64,000 bases of DNA from Drosophila persimilis (GCF_003286085.1 NW_020825288.1:18352001-18416000); one strand, 5' to 3'; counted from the stretch's first letter, positions 10,701-23,372 are shown. Made by a program: numbers and translations. Notes: generated by a model not told the origin, from the letters alone.

Positions 10701-12113
10701 CTAATCATTTTGCACCATTATCAACTTTCTTTGGAAGTTATGCCCTGAAATTGTTCTTTGTGCTATCGGTACTAGAGACTAAAAGCTGATAAGAAATAAA
10801 TGTATGACAAAATACACAACATCACGATTAATTTTACTGAGGTACTCTTTGGCGCTGGCATATGGCAAATGGCAAAAATATGTATGTCGACTTATTAAAT
10901 ACATTGCTTTCATATTCCAGATTAAATGTATTCTTCAACAGGATATTGATAACGAATAAGAGAGTTTTTGATACTCACAAGACGGACACAAGACACAAGA
11001 CATGGCTCTCACCTTTGCAAGAATTTCTATATATGCATATTGAGACGAATCTAGATTAAGTAGTCTGACTATTAATTGTATCATGCCGGATTATATTAGA
11101 AATAGTCTGTCTTGTCACGAAGTTGTTTAGAGCAACACATAAATCCTTTAGAAAAAAAGTCTCTCTATATAGTTAAAATACTCTCTGTTTTCATATTCTC
11201 AACCCGGAGAGTACGAACTGTATGAACTGTAATTATATGTGCTTTATGGGTCTCAAACATACAATTACACGAATTGAATACTCCTATACTCTCTAAGCTG
11301 AAAAATACTTATAGTTTCAGCATTACAGTCGTTCGATAAATGTCTAGATTCCAATTAACTCTAAAAAGAAGCAGCTGTTTGTTTATTGGGAGACGCGGTT
11401 GGTTGTTAACATCTTTCGTTCATTTCTTTCGTGCCGTTCCGCCATTTTTACAAACGACACCCAATGAATTAATAGCGTAACATTTTATTGGATGTACATG
11501 TGCTCTTTTAGCGTTGCCATAAACCATAAGAAAATTAATTAAGCCGCCGAGATAGCATTACGCCATCAACCCTACCCTCCCCAGGAGCGTTGTGAAAGGG
11601 ATGCTGTCGATGCGGGGGATGATTGTGATTGTTCCCGTACCCGAGGGATGAACGATTCCTACGGTCTAATTGGTTGCTGCTGCCAACTTCAACTAGTTCC
11701 ACCTCGGAATAAAGGGATCCGCAGAATTGTGCATACGAAATATTTTCTGTGCGTGCTAAGACACAATATCAAAAGGCTGCAGTTAAAGGCAAGTATGTAT
11801 TTTGTTTATTTATTACATTGTCTTCGTGATCTCCTGCAACAGCATTTGATCTGACATTAGCTACACCTCAAATAAACTTATGAGAATTTGTAGATCAGAT
11901 CCTATAATCCTGATTTCAAAACTGATATACATAAGTCACATCATTTTCAAAAACGCTCTTTCTTCGTATAGTCATATTTACACTGCACTATTTACACTTT
12001 AAGCTAATTTAAAATCTACGTTGCATATACACAAAAGTCTATTTAATACCGTCACGGATCGGATGTATGTACATATAGTACATAAATGTATTTAAGCCCT
12101 TTACCGAAAGCTT
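7762..12113. other. Gene-poor region
   Basis: No convincing coding sequence on either strand. Around 8,560-9,200 the base composition is less AT-rich and an initiator-like ATCAGTGATT occurs at 8,659, so an untranslated first exon is possible but unproven. A GA-rich stretch lies at 10,365-10,415. A dispersed repeat copy is listed separately at 10,108. Confidence 0.5.
10108..10210 (+). repeat. Dispersed repeat, copy 1
   Basis: Contains GCGCTCATGCAGACGGACAG followed by ACAGACATG and then GGGGTCGGAAACGCTTCCTTC ahead of TGTTACAC. The same blocks recur at 14,136-14,330 (inverted) and 46,591-46,697 in this window. This is a short interspersed family; I recall similar sequence as common in Drosophila genomes. 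Confidence 0.7.
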
Positions 12114-12534
12114 TCATATTGAACCAACTCTCTCCATAAGATACCAGGGTAGAAACACAGTTGCGGCTACAACGGCGACACATGTGGCGCAGAAAGCAAT
12201 TGTCGTTGAAAGATTTGAGATTGAGAAGTGATCTTCTTTTTCCTCAAACTCTTCGTGTGGATGCTTTTCAAACTCCAGGACCTCGACATCAAACCGAAAG
12301 CGCACTTTCGATTCTGGCGACTCCTTGCGCCAAACCAAATGTCCCGACGACTCGCGTCGCTCCAGGCTCCATTTCGGGTCGTGGACTGCAAATAAAAAAA
12401 AAAAAATGGTGCTAGTGATTAACCAGAAAGGTAGGCTATTTCGGTGACCAAGGCTTTTAATATTCTAGCAGATCCTAATTTTGTGTAATTAATACATTTA
12501 TGTTAAAAATTAAATATTTACCTGATCCAGTCAT
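12114..12534 (-). CDS. Small tail-anchored membrane protein, 94 residues
   Basis: Two exons on the minus strand: 12534-12522 (MTGS plus one base) and 12385-12114. The intron starts GTAAAT and ends tttgcag, and phase 1 joins cleanly. The protein begins MTGSVHDPKWSLERRESSGH, has an acidic middle (EFEKHPHEEFEEKED) and ends in one hydrophobic helix at about residues 66-88 with a short VGSI tail. That fits a C-terminal membrane anchor facing the cytosol. KVRF at residues 31-34 matches the RVxF docking motif for protein phosphatase 1; this is only a short-motif match. A single intact frame, a good splice pair and a compact domain plan support a real gene. I do not recognise the family. Confidence 0.7.
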
Positions 12535-14135
12535 TATGCCTCGTTGACCTGGTGATATTGATTAGAGTCTGAAATTATACAAAAGTACCGTTACAAATAT
12601 TTTTGCTTGAAAAGAGTTGCGCTGCTTTAATATAGAGTGGTGTAGTTAGGTACAATGTACGTACAATTATTGAATAGTTGGTTTTCTTTTTAAACTTGCA
12701 TGCTTCACATGCAAAACCTATAGCTATTAATGAATGAATGCATTTGAAATGGATCTTAATCCTCACAGGTACGTTGAACTAGATTTTGATGAGCTTTATG
12801 TTTTTCGCATAGCTATGAAAAAACGAACTTTGGTTGTTGTAAGCTGGTTGGCGGTTTGTTAGCTGTAAACGAAAAGATCCCATTAGATGTGAGGAAATGT
12901 CTGCAAAGTCTGGATTACCCTTGATTCGATAACCCAAAAAAATGGTTAATCAACACAAAGAATTGATCTTCCGTACATTTCTCTACGGAAAAAGTTGCAG
13001 CATGACCAGTTATTGTTGACCAGCTTTTAAAAAATCAGGCGACCAGTTGATTTGAAATTGTAGTTGCGAAAACTTTTCTTAGTTATTTAATTATTACTTA
13101 TTATTTGAAATAATTATGAATTATATACAAACAATCAAACAGATTAAACACACCTTTTACATCGTGCCAAAATATTACAAGAGAGCAACGATTTGAAGAA
13201 CAAAATAATCCTACTGATATTGAAAATGTAATTTTTATCGATGCGAACGCTTCAATTTCTGCTCGGAATTGAACATGAGATACCATGTACATAGAAATAA
13301 CATAGTACCACAGATACTATGGGTCTGTCTTCCAATATATTGGAAAGAATGAAGACTTAACAGCAATATCATTTCAGTTTTTCGGCATGCTGAGTGCACA
13401 ACATTTCAATTCAAGAGAGGGAGACCAGCAATATATGTACGTATCTTTTGGAAAATCATGCAGTAGTAGTGAGAGGTATATATGTATGTAACGCTGTACA
13501 ATGGTTTTTTTTTGTATCTAATTGGTGACAAGCCAGCTTAAGATAAACGATAATTAACGGAAAAAAATGTGCCCAACCTTTCTCCCTTCGAGAAATCCTG
13601 GGTAAGCCCTTCAATGTACATATGTATATCTCACAACAATATCATGAAAAATATTTCGAGAAATGTACTGCCCGATAACCTCAGTCAGTCTCAGTCGCAG
13701 TGAGTTGATAGCCATGACAAGCGACAACTCACACGTTCCAGCTGAACTTCGTCCATCTCATTAGAAATTCCGGCACACTATCAACTACTGAAAGCTTTAC
13801 CCAAAAAGCACCGACTATGCGAAACTGTATTGAAGTTAAATGTAACCCTGTCCTTCACCGTCCAATTGTCTCCAATGAACAAGTTACTGCCGATTGGAGA
13901 AGTGCCTGTACCGAAGGCAGTACATGAATGAGCCACATAGACTTTGGACGGTTAAAATGCTTTTGCAGTTTACTCACTCACGTAGGTAGGAAGACACCAC
14001 CTGACTTTGTGTACACCCTATACACTATACAACGGTATATTGTATTCATAAAAATATATATAAATATAAAACAGCCTAAGGGAAGGATACTGAAAATGAG
14101 TATAGAGTTATATTACATTTGTGGTGAAAATGGAT
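12535..14135. other. Intergenic, no gene seen
   Basis: AT-rich sequence with only short ORFs typical of chance. ATGTACATA-type runs occur near 13,430-13,490 and 13,615-13,630. Confidence 0.55.
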
Positions 14136-14330
14136 GTGTGTAACGTCCAGAAGGAATCGTTTCCGACCCCATAAAGTACATACATATATTCTTGATCAGC
14201 ATCAATAGCCGAGTCGATTGAGCCCTCGAGTCGATTGAGTCCGTTTATCCGTCTGTTCGTCTATATAATCGCCTAGTGCTCAAAGACTATAAATGCTAGA
14301 GCAACGACATATTATATCCGGACTTCTGTG
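14136..14330 (-). repeat. Dispersed repeat, copy 2 (longest)
   Basis: Inverted relative to copy 1. In plus-strand order it has GGAATCGTTTCCGACCCCAT, ATATTCTTGATCAGCATCAA, TAGCCGAGTCGATTGAG, TCCGTCTGTTCGTC and CTCAAAGACTATAAATGCTA. A 14 bp direct duplication (TCGAGTCGATTGAG type) is embedded near 14,213-14,240. It lies immediately next to a LINE fragment. Confidence 0.75.
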
Positions 14331-14338
14331 ATATGTCA

Positions 14339-14827
14339 CTATTTCAAGTAAATTTCACCACAAAAGCAGAAAATCTGTGGCATCCACAATTTCAAAGATA
14401 CGAAAAAATAGAAAACGCAGAATTGTAGATGATGATTATATCTTCTAGAGCGAACAAGAAAGGTATAGAGAGTCTTTGTTATATAGGAGTCGTCAGATTC
14501 CTTTGACCACCTCTTTATAAACCCAATCACTCCCTTGGCCATGGTTACCATGGTAGAAATGTGTTCAGAAAACTTTATCTTTAACTTTAACCCCAAGATC
14601 ATCCACCAGGGTGATTCTCTCAAGAGAACCACCAAATAGAGTATAGGGAGCCAACAAAGGTGAAATTTCATAACTTTGCATTTCGAGGCGTTAAGGTGTA
14701 AAAAGTTATCACAACACCATGACTGAAAGTAATTGAGATCGGATTGCAAGTGAGAAGGAAATGAAATGTCCTTATACTGGACACACAGTTTAACGTCATC
14801 CACTTCCAATACTTTCATAAAAAACAA
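14339..14827 (-). mobile_element. Jockey-clade LINE reverse transcriptase fragment
   Basis: The minus-strand frame reads VDDVKLCVQYKDISFPSHLQ, then WCCDNFLHLNASKCKVMKF and KFSEHISTMVTMAKGVIGFI, KRWSKE. This is the palm/thumb part of a non-LTR retrotransposon reverse transcriptase. The usual FADD catalytic motif is changed to EVDD and the frame has lost segments around WLPILY and VRSRRYNHH. Everything upstream and downstream of this part is missing. It is a dead, 5'-truncated and internally damaged copy. Confidence 0.85.
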
Positions 14828-14925
14828 ATTCTATTTGGATGCAAAGTCAACATCGGAACAATATACAGATTTTGTTTTCATCTGCTGATCAGATTTCTGT
14901 TTTCCTGCTATATGGCGGTTTCTAC

Positions 14926-14965
14926 GTATTACTATTACTATTACTATTAATATTACTACTACTTA
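14926..14965. repeat. TAC/TAT trinucleotide microsatellite
   Basis: TACTAT repeated and then degenerating to TATTACTACTAC, at the edge of the LINE fragment region. Confidence 0.85.
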
Positions 14966-17900
14966 GTAAATAACTTGTTTTTAAGGGCTTCAAGCGCCGC
15001 GGCTCTACTTTATACCCACAACTCAGTCAGTATGTTTGTGAGCTTCTGATTAATGTAACCTATATAATATCTTTTATACATAATTATAACTGCCGCAAAC
15101 CCATGTTTAAATATTAAAAGCCTGATTCTTTCGAAGGCCAAAGCTGTCAGTACACAATATACCCTTTCTACTAAAAAAACGATGGGTATATACAAAATAG
15201 TGGAATGTTACCTTCGTTTTTTAATGCCATTTTTGCATTTTTCACCAAGTTCTCGAACTTCAAAATAACATACGAAGGTCATAGTGCAAAATTAGCATTT
15301 AACGATGTGCTTTGCCTTGGATCTTGAATGCCAACATAACGAAAGCATACAAAAACGAATTCTTATTTCATTCCCAAAATGTTAACTTGCTCGCCATCAA
15401 ATCTTTAAAGATCGATCATAAACAGCTGATGTTCGAACCAAACAGATAAGCAATTTTATTTATTTTTACTCGACAACACAAAACACATATTCTGGACTTT
15501 GTTCCAGCCATCGAGCTTTTGTACAATGCAATGCCCTGTAATTAATTCCTTTCAAAAAATACGATGCTTACAAATACTTTCGATCGTTTTCCAATAATAT
15601 AAAGATAATGCCATATAAGAAACTCACACACATGAGTGCCTCTCGGTGCCTGTAATGGGCTTTTTTCATTTTAGCTGCTACTGCTCCCTGATAAGATTCG
15701 CAAAGAAAGAAACGACAGCGTCAGCTCAACACTTTAATCAATGAACTCATAGACCACTCAGCTGATTGCGAGCTTTTGGCAGACGCCAGTTCCACTACGC
15801 GCTGGTACAGTATTATGTTCCAGCGAACAGAAGAGCTTTGCCATACACAATTACAGATGTCATATCTCGGGTGCACTGTGACACTTGGATATAGATGAAA
15901 AATATATACTGTAGGACTCTGAGCCACATTTCACCAGTTCAATTATTAGTCACATCAGAATCAGAGTGCAGTGCAGGCCAATATCCACTGTGCTCGAAAC
16001 ACAGAAACAAAGGACAAAGGTCGAATGGTTGGGTATTGGGTGTTGGGTAGCCTAGCCACAAGTACAAATACTACACATTACACTAGACACGACAAATTCA
16101 CTGGAGGTACACGCCACACGCGCCGCCTAAAGATAAGAGTGGAAAGACCTCATTCGGTTAATTGATGTACATACGCGCAAACTTGTACATACATACATAC
16201 ATATGTATGTCCGTATGTATGCACATAGATCGTACATCGTATGTTGTCAATTAATCAATACATTCAGTGTCAATGAGTCAATGAAGGCCTCATGCTAATC
16301 GATTGTTCAACTGTAGGAAAGTGGCGCCACTAGCAACCGACGAATACGAGTGTGTCAATGTTATGGTAATCATTTACAACCAATACAACACACTATTCTT
16401 TCTGCCACTTTTATTTTTAAAAGTCGATGGTGCTCAACTGCATGTAAAGATGTAAAGCTCGACGTGTTTTTGTTATTACCGCCTTGATTGATTTTAAAGC
16501 TCATCAGCGAGGCCAAGCACAGCACCGATTGCGGATTGCGCATTAGTCACACAAAACAGACAAAAACACACTCTCTGCCACCGGCGTACAGCGGACGTAG
16601 CTGTCGATCTTGCAAGCTCTTGCCGAGTTTGCCCGCGACGAACTATTAAAGTCCATGTATGAAACCAGACTGCCGATACCGCTCCGTCTACATTCCGCCG
16701 CAGCGCCAACAGTAGCAACGGGAGCCGCCGGAGCGAGCTCCACCGGCCCGAGAGGGGGGCTCGCCCTCGCCTCACACTATTGTGCTGTGCTTTTTGCTGC
16801 TGCTCGCAATAACCAAAGCGGTGGCAACTACAACTACCCAATTCGTTTCTCTCATCTTTGAACGGAATATGCTTTTAGATGCGAATATTTTTCTTTGAAT
16901 TAGTCTTTCATCGCACTTTACGGCTGTATAAATATTCGAAATATTATACATAAGTAATAGCTGAAACCGTGCAAGAGGTAGTACAAGAGGTAGTAAAGAA
17001 TATATACTAGAATCTCTGGCTCCATATGGCATGTACATATATAGAAATTGATCAGCATGAAGAGCCGAGTGTATATATGTACATAGGTCCAGACCACTGG
17101 ACCTCAGTGTCAGAATCATTTAGCAGCCATAGGAACCACTTGTGAAAAATGTTGAATATTTTAAACACGTACATATGTATATATGTATGTATAATACCTA
17201 CTTAAATTCATGGAAGACTTTCCGATCCTCCAAGAATTCGTTATCAAGGCTCTTACTTACAAACATTGCACTCAATATGCTGTATTTTTCAAATTTCGAA
17301 ACGAGTCGAAAGCATTTTAAAACTGATCCAATCCACACTCTAAGCAGTATGAATTACACTAAACAACAAAATCGAACAAAATTCCACCAACCAAACCGAC
17401 TCTTTTAAAGATTTTATATTTTTTGTATGTTCTTTTAGAGGTAATGCCTAGTTTTTCACATAGCTTAAGAATCTTAAAATTGTTCTTATTTGTTCGACAC
17501 TTTTCCACATAATATCGTTTTAAAAAGACCTAACGTTACGTTGTGATCCGTAGCACACGTGCCGCGACACAATTCTACAAGGTACTCTGTATGTATGCAG
17601 TCATATACGTGGGAGTCAGCCACGGAAAATTTGTTCCCCATTCTTATCATAATAAGGTTCCAATCGCAGCCACAGTCAGCACTCTGGTACATTAAATAAT
17701 TATAAGACTATAAAAATATTTATAACTTATTACTTAAGGGGTTCGGAATGGAAAATAGGTTCCTCTGTTACATATACATCAGTACACTTTAACGAATTTA
17801 ATATACTCCCGTCCACTTTAAGTACCTAGAATCGTTTCATTCTTTTTTTTTTTCTTGTTGCTTTTTGCCTTTTAACAAATTAATTGCCAAATTAAAGTAA

Positions 17901-18604
17901 TGTGAAAAATATTAATAACTGACATATGTAGAACGATCGATCTGTGTGGGTATCAAAACCTTCTGCCAAGAAGCTACCATCCGTTGTTGGGTTAAATTTA
18001 CACATTACAACTGTCAAATGTAGGGCAGGTTGTTGTCACTGTCAAAGAGTAATTGAGCTCAATTGAGCATACGCCTACCCTAATATTATACCCAGCCCAG
18101 CCGAAATAGCTTGTGCAGGGTAACAGCATCCACAAAGAGAAAACAATAGGTGCTGTTCTCTGTGCTTTATTTTGTTAATCTCGACATAAATACATATACA
18201 GTTCTCCATGTGCCTGTGTATTGAGTGATACTTGCCATACTGTCTGATCTGATTGTACTTCCAGTGCGCTGTGATGACAGCTCTCTTTGCATACATATGT
18301 ACATTCTTACATACACATATATGTTCAAGTACACACAAGTATGTATTTAAATAATAAACTCTGAGCGGAGAGGCTAAGATTATCTGCGCGGAGCGCGAAT
18401 GAATTATCATTTTCCCTTCGACTGCCCCCATCATTGGACCAAAACGAAAACCACCAGGGAGCTCTCGGAAGACGCATAATGAGGTCCGGGTCCCGAATCC
18501 CAAGCAAAGAATAACATCGTAATCAGAACACACAAGCATATACATACATACATATGTATATAAACGTATTGTACAGTTCCCTGTTGTAAGTATCAAATAT
18601 AGTT
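14966..18604. other. Gene-poor region with microsatellites
   Basis: No supported coding gene. ACAT/ATGT repeats lie at 16,185-16,215. A GC-richer block at 16,490-16,860 holds overlapping ORFs on both strands (for example 16,610-16,861 plus) without recognisable domains. A weak trace of the dispersed repeat (TTGATCAGCATGAAGAGCCG) lies near 17,048. Bases 18,000-18,604 should hold the promoter of the LRR gene; I see no clear TATA box. Confidence 0.5.
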
Positions 18605-19617
18605 ATGTCTCGAGCAGCGACATCTGAACGGTCCAACTCTGAAGACAGGTAGGTGGTCCCTGCACGTCTAGCGAAGCAAATGATTTCTGTATCTTGGTCT
18701 CACACCCTGAAGTAGCAACGCACATACTTGCTTGACCGAGGTGCTCCGGAACTGTGCCGATATTCAATCGCTAGAAAGCTTGAGCCTGCCCCACAGCTAC
18801 GACTACTACAACGAGCGGAAGATGATTTCGCCAAACCCGTATTCTTTCAGCGGGAACGTGTCAAATAGCAGCTGCGCCAGCGACGACGACGTTTCCTTTA
18901 CAGACTGTTTACTCGAAGACAATGGCCGCATTTCGTTGGCCTACGAAAATCTGAGAAGCATTCCAAGGCGACTTGCAGACAAGTTCGCAGCACAGACCAA
19001 GTGTCTAGATCTCAGTCATAATGACTTTCGCGATCTGAAATTTCTCTCCTTCTTCGAAAACCTGGACACACTGATTTTGGACAGAAATATGAATTTGGAC
19101 TTGAACACTCTTCCTTATCTACCAAGCCTAAATATATTGTGGTAAGTCATCTGCATCGATTATAATGATCACACTGACACTGTTGTCACTATCTTTTAGG
19201 ATCAACAACTGCGATATCTCCAATACCGACTGGATACACCGGATCGAACGCAACTGCCCGGCGCTGGAACAACTGTCGTGCATGGGCAACATCCGCACCG
19301 CCGTTGCCAATCAGGGTGCCGAAATAGATGTCGGGCGCGACTATATTCTTCAAGTATTACCCAATCTTAAATATCTTGACGGTGTGCCGGTGCCGGTTTC
19401 CGTCACCCAGAACAACGGGAACCGTAGCCCTGCTGTTCTCTTTTCCCCTTCCCAAGGGCAATGCCAAGACTCAACGAGCCACACAGGCAGTGGGAAAATT
19501 TCCACACCGACACTCGCATTCAAGAATCTCTTCCGGCTCAAACCATCCACAAAGCCGCATGGTCTTGATGGAGCTCGAAGCGAACAGATGTATGGAAACG
19601 GCTCGTCCACAAACTAA
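18605..19617 (+). CDS. Leucine-rich-repeat protein, LRMDA-like
   Basis: Three exons: 18605-18648, 18713-19141 and 19200-19617. Introns are GTAGGT..AAG and GTAAGT..TTAG, with phases 2 and 2, and give a 296-residue protein. After a Ser/Asn-rich N-terminus (about 1-75) come LRRs: LAYENLRSIPRRLADKFAAQ, CLDLSHNDFRDLKFLSFFEN, LDTLILDRNM, then LPSLNILWINNCDISNTDWI. A cap follows (ILQVLPNLKYLDGVPVPV). The LWINN..L..C...L spacing and the final LP.L..LDG are as in leucine-rich melanocyte differentiation-associated proteins and similar SDS22-type LRRs. The C-terminal 100 residues are low complexity. No signal peptide, so probably intracellular. The first exon is chosen because its phase fits; starting inside exon 2 would need a non-ATG start. 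It is convergent with EMC2. Confidence 0.8.
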
Positions 19618-20898
19618 CATAACATCAACAAATGGTTCGGCAAAGGTCATATGCATTTGTTAGCCTATGATATTTGGCCATCCATGGAATTATTAGCGAT
19701 GCTCTTCTTCCCCAGAATGCTGCAGCCCTGCATTGCACCTTCCTAACAATGGATGCACATGTGTACAGGTATATGATAATTGTCATTAACTAAATATGTA
19801 CACTTATGCTAATGCAAATAATTACTGTATGCTAAAAAAGAAACCTAGCGTCATAAAATACATTTTTACAATGCAGCGACTGAACATCAGTAAAGTAAGT
19901 GTTCTTCATGAATGACATTCATGAGCTCTACATTCACAATCATTTGTCTTATTTTTATTCATTGTACAAATATTATAATAAAGACGACGTCAAATCAGCA
20001 CCTGTTATGAATGGTTTTCTTTTCGCCTTACAGAAACAGCGTCTCCGGCACCATAAACGCACATATGGATGTACATATATCCTTAATATTCACACGAAAT
20101 ATATATTTATTCCGAAACCACAGTCATTATACAAAAAATAAAGTATGTAACTGTCACATGAACAAAGAACACAGAGGTACATATGTATATTAAATTCGTG
20201 GCAATGTCTGCAATAGACAGAAGAGTAACCGTCGAAACATTCCGACTGTAAATAAGTAAACATTCTTGATAGCTAGTGGTATCACACCAGATCAAGTTTG
20301 TTTCAAATTGAAATAAAAATTCGAGATCCTAAATCCCAGTCTTGTGCGGTAACTTCTCAAAGTGCTCGCGTCCCAGTCCGCTCTCCCCCCACAGCTCACT
20401 CACTTTCAGTAAGACTCGCAAAACTCCTCTCATCAAACATGTGATTACAAGACGGAGTGGAATGAGTTGTGTATATTCTATAATAAAGCTGAAACCGAAG
20501 CGATTAACATGCAAAGGTATTCAAATCTTCAGCCCAAAAAGATAGAAGTACTATTGTGTACAAGCAAGCCATATGTTGGTTCCTATATGAATAAAAGAGG
20601 AACAAAGAAGTTGAAATACAATTTTTCTCATCTTTCTGCACAGTTTATTTCCGAACTATCTTCACGCAGTCAATTTAAAGATTGATGCGATGCGCAGAAC
20701 TACTGAATAACTGAGCATGAAAAAATACTTACTCGGATGCAGTGCTTGATTATGTTCTAATTTACACCAGGCTTTTTTTTTAAATATTTTTATATGCTAA
20801 TTGTTCAGAATCAGAAATTGAAATGTTATTTTTGAGAATATTTGGAATTTTTAGACAGATGTTGCACAAATGAAGTTACCAATAAGTGCATCTTTGGG
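19618..20898. other. Convergent intergenic spacer
   Basis: Lies between the 3' ends of the LRR gene and EMC2. AT-rich. An AATAAA at 20137-20142 could serve the plus-strand gene, though it is about 520 bp past its stop. No conserved ORF. Confidence 0.5.
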
Positions 20899-22088
20899 TC
20901 AATTTGACTTTATTTCCATGTTTCCTAATGCTGCCTCCAACGAGAGAATTAATTTCTCATTGTTTTTGATTGAAGACTGCTTGGCGGTATGGGACGAAAC
21001 TTGTTCCAGGGCCCACTGTGCCAACTTGTGCGACTCTTTGCGCTTGGAACTTACTGTTTTAGAATTGGCCAAAAAGTTGCAACTCAAATAAAGGCCATAT
21101 AGGGCACGCAAATTGTGAGGATTCAACTTTAGAGCCTGCGAATAGTACGTACGAGCTGCTTCAACATTTTCAACGCCACCCTGCAAGGAGAAAAACGAAT
21201 TGTCCCTCTGTTTTCATTAGAATTATAGAACTAACTCACCATAGTGTAGCGTATCTCTGCGAGTCTTTGATGTATTAAATGGCTATGAGGATTGTGCAAC
21301 AAAACTTCCTCCATGCAAAATGCTGCCTTTCCGTACTCGCCCTCGGCCAGGTACATGCTGCATAGCTCGTGCCATGCTTCTTGATCCGACATAAACCTGC
21401 GAAAAGGAGAAATTAGCGGGAATTCCTCTCCAAGGGATTATAAAGAAATTTGTACTTTTTTAGATAGTCGTTTAGTTCTTTGATGGCTTCAACTCGACGA
21501 CCACGCGCCTTCAGTATAGCAATCTTCCTTTTCCGGGGCGCAGCATTTGTCTCATCTTTGGCTATTATGGCATCCAGAACGTCATCGGCCTCGTCATATT
21601 GTTCAAGTGCTTCATACCGCATCGCTTTGAACTTCATAACGCGCAAGCTACCAGGAAACTCCAGGCTCAGCTGCTTGGTGCACTTAGTGGCAATGTCGAA
21701 TTGCGCCGTGTCCAGTGCCGCTATTATTACCTGCTCCAGAATCAGATGACGCTCATTGCCAGTTTTATGGACTTTGTCTTCGAGTACCGCGACCCAAAGC
21801 TGGACAACCTCCTCGCTATGACGTCCGGTTTCCTCGCGCCACTTTCTAAACTGGTCTCGCACATCTGAAAAAATGGATAAGTTTTTAATATGCTTTTCCA
21901 GCTTATTTAATTTAAATATTCGCATATGCATCTGCATACATACATATGTATTTTCTTTTGTACATACGTACACATGCAGATAGAAAGGGACACATGCTTA
22001 ATTTAATTTTAGTCAAATACGCCCGTAAGCTAAATGGAACAGCAAAAACTTTACCTGACCAGCTCATTTCCTCATAGTTCAGGGACAT
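20899..22088 (-). CDS. EMC2: ER membrane protein complex subunit 2
   Basis: Four exons on the minus strand: 22088-22055, 21864-21456, 21396-21240 and 21180-20899. All have GT/AG introns with consistent phases (1, 2, 0), giving 293 residues; the human protein has 297. It begins MSLNYEEMSWSDVRDQFRKW. It carries TPR-type helices: LRVMKFKAMRYEALEQYDEA (about 100-120), EAWHELCSMYLAEGEYGKAA, MEEVLLHNPHSHLIHQRLAE, then TYYSQALKLNPHNLRALYGL. EMC2 is the cytosolic scaffold of the EMC, which inserts tail-anchored and multipass proteins into the ER membrane. Drosophila melanogaster has two EMC2 genes, and I cannot say which this matches. The start is the ATG at 22088; upstream in-frame codons lack a better ATG. 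The promoter is shared with the spacer toward xylulokinase. Confidence 0.93.
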
Positions 22089-22205
22089 TTTTACTAACAC
22101 GGCTTTATCTTTCTTTTACTTTAATTTATGTCAATTATGTTAAAATTTGAGTTCAGAAAAACAAGTGTTGTAAAAAACGAAAAAAACAAGTGCTGTAAAT
22201 CGCAG

Positions 22206-22425
22206 TTTAACCCACCTAAGCCACCTTTAAGACACCTCCATTTAAACGAATGAACAACTTAATCTAAACCACAGAAAATAATACTGTTTGTAAATTTTCC
22301 TTGCAGATGCACTTACAAAACAATGACAACGATATCTTTCACCAGAACTGCGCGAGAAATCTTTAAGTTTCACCATTTTAGTGGGTAAATTTAAATACCT
22401 ACTGTTCTTAAGTGGGTTAATCAGA
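22206..22425. repeat. Possible short inverted-repeat element
   Basis: TTTAACCCACCTAAG at 22206 faces CTTAAGTGGGTTAA at 22407-22420, giving imperfect arms of about 15 bp and a 200 bp centre. A related block, CTTAGCCCACTTAAGCC followed by a CCCTCTATTTAAA stretch, lies at 49,346-49,375 and mirrors CCACCTTTAAG..CCATTTAAA here. It may be a small non-autonomous DNA element, or chance similarity of AT-rich sequence. Confidence 0.35.
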
Positions 22426-23372
22426 ATGATATTTCTCGCATTTTATTATTGGTTTAGTACTAATAATATTTATTATTGGAAGTGCGCCAGGCACGCTCTG
22501 ATGATAAGCACTGATTATAGCGTGGTACCATTGTAAGTTTATTGTTTGCCTTTTACGCATGTAACGCTTCATAATTCATTGTAAAGGGTTAATCTTCGGC
22601 TCTATCCACAGTGTAAAAGCCTTATGTAAGACAATTTTTTAAATTTCCTTTGGAAATTTTTGGGTCAGTTAAAATATAATGTATAATGTGCTTCGGTGAC
22701 AATTGTCAGTACACGCACGAGGTTAATTGCACATGTATTCGTATCTTTATTTGTTCCTATTAGTTGCTATTTACGCAATGTAACTTAACACAATGGTATT
22801 CAGCTTGAGTCCTCTCCAAGCGCCGCTCGCTAAGCTAAGCTGTTCCGCCTAGGGCTACTCCGGGCGTGGCAATCGATCTCGACGCTTGCCTTAGTCCGCC
22901 GCACCACCCGGATCTGGTGCCAGCTGCATCCTGCACCCAACGCATCCGACGCCACTACCTTGCCACTCAGCTCCACTGAGATTTTACGCGAACTGACCCG
23001 TTATCGCCCTGAACATCGTGGCTCCTCCCCTAACCTCAAGCCTGTCAATCTTCGGCATCTCCTTTTTCCGCCTTGCTCCTCCTGCTTCCCACGCTTCTAG
23101 TCGACCGCCACTGCTGGCGGCTTCCTTGAGCAGTCGATCTCCAATCCAATAAACAAGCAATATCCTTTTAGGCACAAAATTAATATATAATGGACATATA
23201 GAGCGAGAGGACAAGCTGAAGTATGGAATTGTAATCAATCTGCTGAAAGACAGTAATGAAACGATAAATTCCTACTAAATTTCTGATGAAAACGAAATCA
23301 AAATAGTATGTGAGCAGTCAGCAATCAAAATAAAAGCAGCTTCAGCGGTGATATTCGTATTGACACGTCTTT

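Noticed and set aside
16610-16861. 83-codon alanine/leucine ORF on the plus strand with an overlapping 115-codon minus ORF
   Set aside because: A GC-richer patch opens all frames. There is no domain, splice partner or promoter.
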